This document shows positions 12,716 through 24,700 of a stretch of 64,000 nt of DNA, piece by piece (position 1 is the stretch's first letter; the number at the start of each line of letters is the position of its first letter). Source of the DNA: Pithys albifrons albifrons (lineage: Eukaryota > Chordata > Aves > Passeriformes > Thamnophilidae). The DNA lies in NCBI RefSeq assembly GCF_047495875.1, contig NC_092458.1:113509727-113573726 (forward strand). The letters run 5' to 3'. The translations under genes were made by a program, and so were the position numbers. The notes under the pieces are model-generated. The model was not told where the DNA came from, did not search any database, and saw only the letters and a program-made list of their open reading frames with translations.

Positions 12716-15700
12716 GTAAGGAGTGACTAGAGGGACAAGCCTGGGAGGGGAGGCTGAGAAAAGTGTGCAGTGCTCTGCTAACTGGTTTTAAGGAGCAAGC
12801 AGATATGGATTCAAGCCTCCTTCTGTGTGTCTTGTCTCCATCACTGTGATTTTAGGGGAGATTTTTTAGAGTTGTAAAAAAGTATTGGCATGTGCCAGAT
12901 TGCTGCAAAGCCTGGAGTGTGCAGTGACCACAAAGTTACTTTGTCAGACTGAGGAGAGGGGTGTTGGTTTGGGAGCAGTGTATATGAAGTAGATGAGCAT
13001 CTAGGCATGTTTTAAACTCTCTGTTGTCTTGTACTTGAAAGGAGCAGTTGCAGAATTTGAACTATCACTGTAATTACAGTATTATTTTGCTTGTGTACTG
13101 TATAGTTTGAAAGGGTTTGAAGTAAGGCCAGTCTCCTTGGTTTCAGAAGAAAATTGAATGTCTCAAGTCAGTGAGCAGTTACATCCTCAAGTTACAGTTA
13201 TTTGACAAGTTAAAATCAGGCTAGCAAGGAACTTAGACAAATAACATTTGACATCACTTCTTTCCTGTATGTTGAGCCCAAGTGGGCTCAGATCCTTTGG
13301 GTGTGAACCTTCAAAGAAATGGTTTTGGTGGGTTGTTAGCTGTCTTCTTCCTCTGTTGCATTAGCTGGGCACATCTGAGCTGCCTGACACTTCTGCTTCC
13401 TCCTTGTTCCTTGTCCTGAGTGAGAGTTCAGAGGAAGCTGAACAAGGAACTGTGGGGCAGTGGGGAAGATGTGGGGACAGCAGGGTGCTCAGCCTTCCCT
13501 CTGCTGCAGACATGAGATCATTTAAACTCTAAGAGCCCTTCAGTGCTCAGAGCAGAGAATCCAAAACAGTGTATGAGTGTCTTGCTCAATATATAGAGCT
13601 CTGAAGAACAAGCTTCTGAATTTTCAGTGAAATAAATACTTAGTTTGGAAAAGGGTGCTCTTCTTAGGAAGCCAAAGCAGTAGTTGGGCAAAAGCTTAAA
13701 GAGAGTGGGGCACATTTCCTGCCCCTGTCGAACAGGATGGGTGAAAACAAGCCATCTGTTTGTACATTTTCCGCTCCCCATATATCCTTCCATTCCCTTT
13801 CTGATCACTGTCCAGCTCTGGAAATACACCTTCAGGAGAAAACATTTTTTGTAAGTGTAGTCAGTGTAGACATTCTGCATGGATACAGTGATCAGCACAA
13901 CTGAGAGAAAAGCACATTGTCTGTGAGCAGAAGTGACCCAGCATGGTCTGATATTAGTTCCTCTGTTTCTTTTGAGGAGCTGGGGGAATATAGAGGGAAC
14001 ATTTCTATGAGCCCAAGTCATGTCATTATGTATCTTCGTGGGCATTAATTTGAAAGATCAATCTCATGATCAGCTCATGTCTGAGCTAAGTCCATACTTC
14101 TCCTGACAAGGATGACCCTGTGCCTCTTTAGAATCACACTGGCAACCTTGTGGCCATGTGGTGGGGCTGACCTGACCAAGGGCTTCCCCTCCTTGTCCCC
14201 TTCCACTGACACATGTCCAGTGGTAGAGACACCTCAGCATTAATGAAACATCTGATCACAGCAGGGCTTCGTAATCGGCTTAAACCACTTGAAATCCATC
14301 AGTTCTAGGTCTCAAAAGAAGTGTCTTAGTAAACCACTGAATCATAGGCAAGGAGTGGCTTGAGTCACTTAGTCTGTGTTTCAGGACATGTTTATTTTGT
14401 GATTTCTCCTCCCCTAGGTGAGGAAACCTAGAGAGCTGAGAAATGTACCTCTTGCCTTCTAGACCTCCAGCTGGTGACTCCCCCTGTGCACAGGGGTGTG
14501 GTGATGAAGTGCTGCAGTGCCAAAGGGTATAATCCAGCAGGAAAAGCTGCAGACTGATGCAGAGTTCCTCCAAAATGGTGACAGATGACTGTGTGCTGGC
14601 AGACTTCCTACCACATGAGGATAGTTTGTTGAATTTATGCTGATCTGTAGGCTTCTCTTCTCCCATGCATTTGAAAGCAGAGGTGCCCTGTAGAAGTCTA
14701 TGCACTTCTACTGCTGTAAATTCCAATTTTGGTCAGGTATAGTTAGAAAATAGGCAGTTTCTCCCTATTCTATACTAAGCAGGTTCATTCTTCAAGGATT
14801 TTTGGTCATATCTGGGGTGTGCAGGGCCCTTGTGCAACTTAGTCACCTAAAACCTGGGAAGATGTTCTGTTTAGTTACTTCAAGGTTTCTGAAAACAGCC
14901 AGATAAGCTCTAAATTGCTCACTGGATTTTTGGGAGGTGGAAGGAAGGAGGATATTGTATGTTAATTTAACTGTGTTTTAGTTGCAAGTAACACACAGCA
15001 ACACACAAGTCAGGAAACTTGGTATCCTTTTCCTACTCGGATGCAGACAGCTTCCTGTGCCTAAAAGACAGATGGCTGTGTTCCAGAACTGTTCTGTCCT
15101 TTAATTATTCCCAGGTTACCAGCCTTTTTCTCTTTCCCCCACCTCCTTGTGTGTAAAACTCTGTGCCCATCAAAATAGGAAAAAAACTAAACCAACAAAC
15201 CCCAAACAATCCAACCACAAAACAAATCAGAACCAGCAGGAAACTGGAACTTGTGGTCTGTTGTGCTGGAATGGTTGAGTATAAGCCATAGCATGATTAT
15301 GTGATCCAGAGGCAACAAGCCAGACTAAAGTGGTGATGCAGGAGGAGGAAAAAGTCTCAAATAAATATAATACAGTTGATTCTGGGAGAGTGCTGTGAGA
15401 GAAACATGGTAGCTCTGTAATCTCTAATTGGATTGTTCTTATGTCCTCTTTTCCTTGACTACAGTTTTTCTATTACTCTAATGGAAAATCATACCCCGGG
15501 AAGGACATACCATTTAAAGACAGGATCACTTGGGCTGGAGATCTTAACAAGAAAGATGCTTCTATCACAATATCAAACATGCAGTTCCGGGACAACGGCA
15601 CGTACATTTGTGATGTCAAGAACCCACCTGACATTGTTGTCAAGCCAGGAGAAATCCGAGTTAGAGTTGTGGAGAAAGGTATTCACCTATATCATTGTTT

Positions 15701-18700
15701 TCCTTCCCACCTTTTAAATTTTTTTATTTTCACCCTTCCTTGTTCTATGTCACTTTTATTGGGGGTGAGGGAGTAGCGTGGAGGGAACAACTGTATTTTT
15801 CATTCTCTTCTTCCAGGTCCTAATAATTGAACCAGTATCTGTCAGCTGTTTAAAAAACTGGATGTCATACACTTTTTCTCTTTCCCCACTAATGCCTGTG
15901 CTTTTAACAATTATTATCAAGAGCTTGATGAAAACCCATCTTCTTATTTCAAAGTCCTGTGAATGTATTCCCTGTATTGTGCTACAGTAAATGTTTGAAA
16001 TCTGGGGAGCAAGGAGAGAAAGTGGCAGAGTCTTCTCTTTGGAATCCATCTGGTGTATATAATGGAATACAAAGCCATAAATCTGGCCTGAGCACATACT
16101 GGCAGACAGGGAAATGCTCCTGAAATGCTTCTGTCTTCCCTGCAAAGGTGTTTGTGTTGGATGTCAGTCTCTTCTACTCAGGTGTTCTTGCAGTGGTGAC
16201 CCTTGAAAACTGCAAGGGCTGGCTGCTTGCAGCCACACCAGGCTTCTGGTTAGCGTTTGGTAACATCACTCACAGCCCAAGCACTCACTTAGATTCTGTA
16301 TGTCAGTGTGGCTCTTTATTTCCCTTGATCATCCAAAACATTTGATTGTTCTGCCTAAGCTGGAGGTCAGCCAAAGCGAGCTGTTTCCTACAATGAAATG
16401 ATTCTTACAGTGATTGGATTTCCAAATTCATAATTCAATAAGGACAAAAATATATGCTGCATTCAAAAACTGCAGTGCTGGTGCAGCTATTCCATGAGAT
16501 TTTCATATGTTAGGGAAGATAACTCTGTGATTTAATTAGAATGGTGCTGCTGCTATGGCAGGTGTGTGCCCCTGCTCATGAGGTCATTCTGTGTTCTTAT
16601 GTAGGCAAGGTCCTCTCCTCCCTCCTCTCCTCCCTCCTCTCCTCCCTCCTCTCCTCCCTCCTCTCCTCCCTCCTCTCCTCCCTCCTCTCCTCCCTCCTCT
16701 CCTCCCTCCTCTCCTCCCTCCTCTCCTCCCTCCTCTCCTCCCTCCTCTCCTCCCTCCTCTCCTCCCTCCTCTCCTCCCTCCTCTCCTCCCTCCTCTCCTC
16801 CCTCCTCTCCTCCCTCCTCTCCTCCCTCCTCTCCTCCCTCCTCGAGCAGTTTAGGGTTGGATGGAACCTCTGGAGGTCCATCCATCACTTAGAACTTTCT
16901 GTTCCTTGGAAGCTTGAAGTCTGTGTAAAGTAGGGTCAGTTTATTTTCTCACAGTGTATTGACAGACACTATGAAGAAGCAGTAAAGCAACTGCCAGTTT
17001 GGCAAAGTCAGGCTGTCCTGGCAAAGCCTCTGCAGATTTTAACCCAGGTTAAGCAAATGAAGACTGACTTAGGTGCACTGATTCAGCTGATATTTTCCAA
17101 CAGACTTGCATGCTGGCTTCCCCACAGGTGGGGCACCTGGACAGGAGAATCTCAGTGATTCTGGAGGAGACCCTGTATTTGAAATACTTCTCATCATCAG
17201 AAAAATGCTGCGACATTTGTCTTCAGATTCTTAGGAAGACTGTGAAAACCGGTTTTCAAGCTACAGTTGTAATCCTGTCTTGCATTCTGACTTCACCTGA
17301 AAGTAATGCTCTTGCAGTAACTAGGTTGTAACTCATTCTGAACGGAGATGGAGAAATTTTTTATATTGAAACAAGCACATATTGAGTCTTGTGCATATTT
17401 TTTTTCACTATCCACTGCTCTGAATCATGTGTCTGCTGTTCAAAGCCACATCCATACTTTACGCATTGAAATGACCTCATAGATGCTTCGTTAGCTTTCA
17501 GTTTTGGATTAAGCATTTAATAAGTTCTGTGTTGGCCTAACTCTTTAAAATTGCCAAGCCAGGGTCACTCAACTGAGGTCTCACTGCAGTATGTACATAT
17601 TTAGGAGGGTTTGAGTTATGAGGGTTTGAAACTGCAGGCAGTTTTCAGCCTCAACTAAGTGGTGCCTCCTTGAATGAGTGGGAAACAGCAAGAGATAATT
17701 AAGACAGTGAGAAAACTGGCAATATAACCAAACCAAAATGAGGTAAGGGAGGAGCTGAGGGCAACAATGTGTCTTGATCATTTCTCATGAAACTAAAATT
17801 ACATTTGGAGAGTGAGTGAAATCCAATTAGAAGCTGTAACAAAGTATATGGACACTGCCATAAACCTATGGGAATGTGGCCATGGGAGGGATTAAGAATA
17901 TATAAAGAGTAATTTGAAAGATCTTTCATCTTTCCTATTCCTTTTCCTGCATTTTATTTTCTTTTGAGTATGTTGCATGTAGTTTAATAAAATTAGTTCT
18001 GTGTGTGACATCTTCAGCCTGTGCTCCCTCGTCTGCCACAATCATCCACGACACAGTGTTTGCACAAACAGCTCCATCAGAAAATCCTACTGGCAGGGAT
18101 GAGGAGCAAGACTGTTCTTTTAATAGTGCATCTGAATCTGGAAGTGTCTTGGTTTGAGATAAGCAACTGCCAACCCCCCCAAGCACAGAGAGAAAAGCCT
18201 CCCTCCTAACACCAGGGAAAGGGAGGAAAAGAGAGGGGAAAGGAAAAAACCACTTCAAACTGCGTTTATACTAAATCTACATATATTTTTCACAGAAAGA
18301 AAGAGACAATTAGAAGAGAGTACAAACATACACTCACGCAAGTTTGCAACAACAAGTTCCTCACTTCTTAACGAACACACAAACTTTACTGTCTTAACTA
18401 CACATTATTTAAGAAGAAGCTTATTCCCCAGGGAGACAAACTCAGGCAGAAAGGAGAGACTCAGAACAACACATTTTACTTTCCTGAGGTATTCTGTGAG
18501 CCAGTGGTGGGCCTGGTCCTCTCCATCCCCCCGGGACAGCATCGTGCGTCCTCCCAAGAGGAGGGCTGAGAAGCGACTGCCTTAACCACTCCCACACTGG
18601 TTCCTACTTCCCTGGAGATGATGTCATAATGTGGTATGGAATATAAAATTACTGGCTAGAAGAGGTCAGCTGTTAGCTCAGCCCAGCTCAAGTCAGCTGA

Positions 18701-21700
18701 CAGCTTCGGCCTAGTCCAAACTTCAGAGCCCAAATCTAGGCCCACCTAGGTGAACCCATAACAGGAAGGGACTACTGTTTGAAGCCTAAATGACAGAAAT
18801 TTGTAGGGAATTCCAAGTTCTTACATGAGGCTCCCCCTGCTTGTAACAGGCAGCTACTTAACACTGTGTTCAAGACAGCTGGTGCTGTCTGTAGATAGTC
18901 CAGCTTTGATCTGAGCACACAGGGGGAGAAAATGAGAATTGTATGAAAATCGTTATCCTTAAGAGCAATTTCACTTTCCTGCCTATTTCATAAAACTGAT
19001 GCCAACATGCTTTTGGCAAAATGGAAATTGCTTCGAATTACAGTGATAATTAGTGAAAAGCATTTTCTGAATGGCTGGATTTTTGCTTTGTGTTGAGCTG
19101 TTAAATAAAATGTTGGCGTTCAGAGCAGGTGTTTGGCTATGTAGCTGGGAGGCTCTGTTATAATGGAGTCATTGGCTGCTCTGGAAATACTTACGAGGAG
19201 TTCATGGAACTGTGGAATGCCGGAAAATATAGGAAAAACATGGGGGCAAAATATTCTGTGGTTGAACTATGTGATTGTCAAATTGTGTGAGCTCTCCTGT
19301 AGTCTGTTGGATTAAGTTCTGAGGAGCAATAAAGCCACACTCTAGTTTCACATGCAAACAGTTGCATTTTTCAATAAGGTTTTAAAAACTTCTGTCAACA
19401 GAACATAACTGTTGTCCATCACTCAGATTCAACCAACCAGAAAAACCTGAGTCAAAGAAGTGACAGAACTATCAGATTTTTATATCAGTCCTCCAGCAAA
19501 CACTCTGCTCTATGGCTTTGCATTGTAACTTGATTTCTTGCTCTGAAAAAGTGTGTTTTGTGTTGTCCAAGGCAGCAGCTGCTCTGCTATCAGAAATCCA
19601 TGTCTACTTGGATGCTTTTGCAGGCACTTTCAAAAAGGTGAAAAAGCACAGAAACTAGAGAAATCTAGGATTGTCCTCTGAAGAAGAAGAGGAGCAGGTG
19701 ACACGAGCTGAGGAGGCCCCACCACATAACCAGCTACCAGAAGAGGAGAAGCGATATGCTCTCTTCACAGATGGCTCTTGCCGCATTGTAGGGACAGGCC
19801 GGAAATGGAAAGCAGCTGTATGGAGTCCTACACGTCAAGTTGCAGAAGCCACTGAAGGACAGGGTGGATCAAGTCAGGTTGCAGAGCTGAAAGCTGTTCA
19901 GCTGGCCTTGGATATCACTGAATGAGAGAAGTGGCCAAGACTCTACCTTTACACTGACTCGTGGATGGTGGCCAATGCTCTGTGGGGATGGCTGGAGCGC
20001 TGGAGAAAGGCCGGCTGGCAGCGCAAAGGGAAACCCATCTGGGCGGCTGAGATGTGGCAGGACATCGCTGCCCGGGTAGAGAAGCTGAGTGTGAAGGTCC
20101 GTCACGTAGATGCTCATGTACCCAAGAGCCGGGCTAATGAGGAGCATCGTAACAACGAGCAGGTGGATCGAGCTGCCAGGATTGAAGTCTCTCAGGTAGA
20201 TCTGGATTGGCAGCATAAGGGAGAATTCTTTCTAGCTCGATGGGCCCATGATGCCTCTGGTGATCAGGGCAGAGATGCGACATACAGATGGGCTTGTGAC
20301 CGAGGGGTGGATCTAACCATGGACAGTGTCTCACAGGTTATCCATGACTGTGACACATGTGCTGCCATCAAGCAGGCCAAGCGGGTGAAGCCTCTATGGT
20401 ATGGTGGACGGTGGTCGAAATACAGGTATGGGGAGGCCTGGCAAGTTGACTACATCACACTTCCCCAAACACGCCAAGGCAAGCGCTACGTGCTGACCAT
20501 GGTAGAGGCAACCACCGGATGGCTGGAGACATACCCCGTATCTCACGCCACTGCCCGGAATACCATCCTGGGCCTTGAGAAACAAGTCCTGTGGAGACAC
20601 GGCACCCCAGAGAGAATAGAGTCTGACAACAGCACCCACTTCAAGAACAGCCTCATAGACACCTGGGCCAGAGAGCACGGCATTGAGTGGGTGTATCATA
20701 TCCCCTACCATGCTCCAGCTGCCGGGAAAGTTGAGCGATGTAATGGACTGCTGAAAACCACCTTGAAGGTGTTGGGTGGGGGAACTTTCAAACACTGGGA
20801 GCTGCATTTGGCAAAGGCCACCTGGTTGGTCAACACCCGGGGCTCCATCAGTCGAGCTGGCCCTGCCCAATCAGAACTCTTGAGTACTGTAGATGGAGAT
20901 AAAGTCCCTGTGGTCCATATGAGAGGTATGTTAGGAAAGACTGTTTGGGTTAGTCCCACCTCAAACAAAGGCAAACCCATCTGAGGGATTGTTTTTGCTC
21001 AAGGACCTGGTTGCTTGTAGGTCTTTTGTACTCATTCTCTTGTTGGCTTTTGTTTCTGACTGCTCTTTCTTGGCCTGCCTTCCCCCAAAATAATATTAGG
21101 GAAAATGTGAGTAAAGCAATACTGTGTTCCTCTCCATGTATTTCTGGTATTGTCCAATGATCCAGACAAAAGAAAGTAAAAAATGAGTCTATAAAAATGT
21201 ATAAACTGCATATTGAGACACCAGAATTGTGTATAAACAGTAGTAGGAGTGAGCATGTGCTGTCTGGTGTCTGCTGTGTGCTGCCTGGAGAACTCCCAGC
21301 CTTCAGTGGGTTAGCAGTGTGCATTCAGGTGAGCCTGCCTTTTCCTCTTCACCTTGCTGGAAATTTCCAGAGGGATATAACCTTTTTTTCCCCCCCTCTA
21401 GATGCACAATGAGACAGGGTTGTCCTCGTTGTCACTTGTTGTGGGAGTAAAGAAAGATTTTTGAGTTGAGAAAAAGGGTTTTTAGACTTGCAGACAGGTT
21501 CTAAGGCCTGCTGGCAGGTGCAAGTTTAGTTCTGTGAGAAAGAGACCAATAACTAGCAAAACCAAAGGAGATAAGAAGGCTATGGGTTATTCTACTCATG
21601 GGAAAGGAATCTTGAGAGATAACGTGCTCATAGCAATGGTGTGTGTGTGGCTCGGCTTCGCAAACAAAGATTTGGGAAGGGCTGTCCCCACGTGGGTGTG

Positions 21701-24700
21701 CCCTTCCAGCCTGCACAGTGGATTTTAGGTGAGGCTCAGCGTGCGCAGAACTGGCCCCACTAGCAATGGTGAACATTTGTCTAAAAGTGTCATCCAGTTA
21801 AAGCTGTGATGAGTTTGACAGACACTGTGATTCAGCCTATAGGATGAAGCTATGGGTGGGAAAAGGTAAGGGATATATTCTGTAACTGGAAGTTAGAGCT
21901 TAGGTTTTACCTGTCTTTTTTCTCTCCGTGGAGTTTTTGAATAAACTGTCTTTGAGTGTGACACCTGTAAGCTGTGGCCTAATTAATCTTTTCTTGCCTT
22001 CATGATTTACTGCCGAACTCACACAGTCATACTATTACAACTTGTGTTCCCTGACATGTAAAAACTCCTGGTTCAGCACAAACTCTGCTCTGCGGTGACA
22101 CCAAGAACACTCAGTGTGTGCTCTGTTCATACGTTACTCTGCTGTCATTGCCACTTGGGCTGCCAGGGTCATTTCTGGGTATTACATTAGTGCCTTCTGC
22201 TCTGAACGAGTCCAGGCTGAAGGGCATTTGTGGTCTGCACTTCTGTTGCCGAGGGAATGCAGAAGAGTTGAATGTTCTCTCCCTTCTCTCTGCAGACAGC
22301 CTGCCCGCGTTCCCCATTGCCACGGTGGCGGGGATAGCCATCGGTACGGTTACGGGTCTCTCATCGCTCATCTCTATTGTGGTGTGTCTTGTCATCAGAA
22401 AGAACAACTCTAAAAAACGATACTCTGGGTAAGAGATCTCCCTCCTCACCTGTGGGTGATGCGAGGAACAGCAGCAGGATCAGAGGGAGGACTTAAAGGG
22501 GGGTAGGAGTTGTTTCAGCCAAGTCTTGGCAGCCATGGTTACAGAAAGGGTATAGCCAGTGTGGAGCACTGATCATCTGCCTTTAATGATTATCTTTGTA
22601 CTCTGCTTGAAAAGACAAACTGACCATGAGTTGCACCTGAAAATCACTAGATGGTGGAGTTGATCCCCACCCAGAAGCATATATGCCCTAAGAACATTTA
22701 ATCCAAGCTCCCCTAGCACTAGTCTGTTCCCCTTCCCTTCAGCTCTACTTTTCCCCCAAAGGAAAAGTGCCATACATGCACTTTTAAGGAATGCTCTATG
22801 TTGACATTAGAACTGGATTTTTCAGTTACTACTGTATACTTGCCAAAATCCCATTCATCACCATGATTCAAAGTAAAGCAGGAGTAGCCACTCTGCATCC
22901 GTTCCCATTCACTGTCTGTTTTTTGTTAACTGTTACAATCCCTGCAGGGTTTTTAGTGTTAGGAGGATAACTCCAAAGTGAAGCACAGTTCTTTGCATGG
23001 GCATATGAAAAAGCTCCAAGAACTAACAAAGGCAGACTTGAGACATGTGGTGATGAAACTTGGAACTGGTGGAAGAGGTGCTTCCTTTTTTCTCTAATTA
23101 GATGGTAATTTGCTTCTATAAGAAAGAATGAAAATTATGGATGTAGTCTTGGAAACAAACCCCAAATGTATAACTTTCTTCTGTCATTTCCCCAACAAAT
23201 TTTCCTGCTTGCTGCAGGTTCTTTGGGGTAAGAAAATAACTCCAAAAATAAACTTGTGGGTATTTCCAAATTAAACTTTGCCCTGTCCTTTTCCCAGTTG
23301 GAGAGCTTAGAGAAAGGGAGTTGGCTATTGCCCAATGGTAAGGCTTAATACATCAAAGGCGGCTGTGTGTGCTCAAAATTGTGTGGAAAGCCTGGATTTC
23401 CCTTTCTGCATGTGTCCTTCCCCTCAGAACTGAAGAGAAGCCTGCAGTGTCATGCACCAGCAGTGTGTGTGTGGTGGCCTGCTTGCCTTGCTTCCCACCA
23501 ACCTGCTCTTCAGTGTCGTCCTGCTGAAGGACACATGCTGGTGCCGAGCCTGGAGCAGTAGTTCATGCACTGTGACTTCTTGTAGTAGATTTAACTGCTC
23601 TCTTGGGGAAGTAGTCTCTGAGGTTGAAATACTGCTTTCACTGACCATGCCAGCTCTGCATGACATGTAGAGAGAAACCGAGTGTGCTGTGACCCCCTCC
23701 AGACTTACGGACTGTCCCCTCTCTGACGCTAACCTGGTGTGTGGTGGTGGAGCGATGCACTTACTCCCAGATAACCACTCTGCCTTGACCTGAGGTGGGC
23801 TGGGGCCCTGCGTGGCACCTGGAACCCCTGCATGGCCACGGTCTCCATTCATGCTCTGACTTTGGTGTTCTTTTTGTTTTGTTTTTTTCTTTCTGCCTTG
23901 GTGTGCTGGGATCGGATCCTGCTTACCTTCCTCTCCTTACAGAGACCCTGATATAGACGCCAGATTGGGAATGTAACAGGGCTGGGTCTTCTCTTCCAGT
24001 CCCACTAGACACCATGGTAACTAATCAAGTTGGTGGTTGCTGTTAATACCAATGTGTGTACACATTTCCTTTGCTGACTAACCAGCTGGCTCTCTACTAA
24101 CATCACTGTGATTTGTGCTGGAGTCTGTTGGCAAAGGGATGATGCATTTCACTGGGTGCTTGGGTTTCATTGTCTCATGTCTTTCTGGGGTGGAGTTGCT
24201 GTTTATCCCAGATGGTGTCCCTCCATCTCTTCCAACAGTGAACTCTCCAGTGCATTGACTGAAGCACAGGAAATTCGCCCTTTCTGTTACAAAATAAAAG
24301 TAAATTCCCAGGAGGTGTTCCTCTGTCTCAGAGACCTGGGGTATTTCAAAACTTGCAGGGATCTAAGGACATCACTTGCTTAAACCTGAATGATTAACAT
24401 TTAGATAGTGAAGATCTGAGGAATGTTGTGATTAAAACAATGAATGGTACATAATTTTAGTAACAGGAGGACTATGTTGTCTCTGAGACAGTAGAAACCC
24501 CTTCCATGATGGCTGGGGCAGTATTTTTTTTTAAATTCTTACTGCTGCATATATGAGGAGCTGTCTGCTATGGTTACACTTATCAAAGGGTGGAAAATTC
24601 TTCCCCTGTGAGGAGGTGGTCTGCTTAATGTCACTGTCCTCATTTGTTTGTTTCTGTAGTTGCTTTATAGACTGTCTGTCTACAAAGATGGAGGGAAAAG

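Larger units (their letters stand above)
15679..22295 (+). other. MPZL1 intron 3, rich in mobile elements
   Basis: The intron holds the 12-bp satellite (16612-16843), an old LTR (about 17592-18070), a solo ERVL-type LTR (18145-18763), an ERV pol fragment (19671-20984) and an ERVK-like solo LTR (21440-22039). The remaining stretches (15679-16611, 16844-17591, 18769-19670, 20985-21433) show nothing recognisable. Confidence 0.8.

Noticed and set aside
16853..16885. Short CR1-like gggttggatggaacctctgg segment
   Set aside because: About 30 bp is too little to assign to CR1 with confidence.
16541..16933. ORFs of 87 to 130 codons on both strands over the 12-bp array
   Set aside because: They are translations of a tandem 12-bp repeat and have no coding context.
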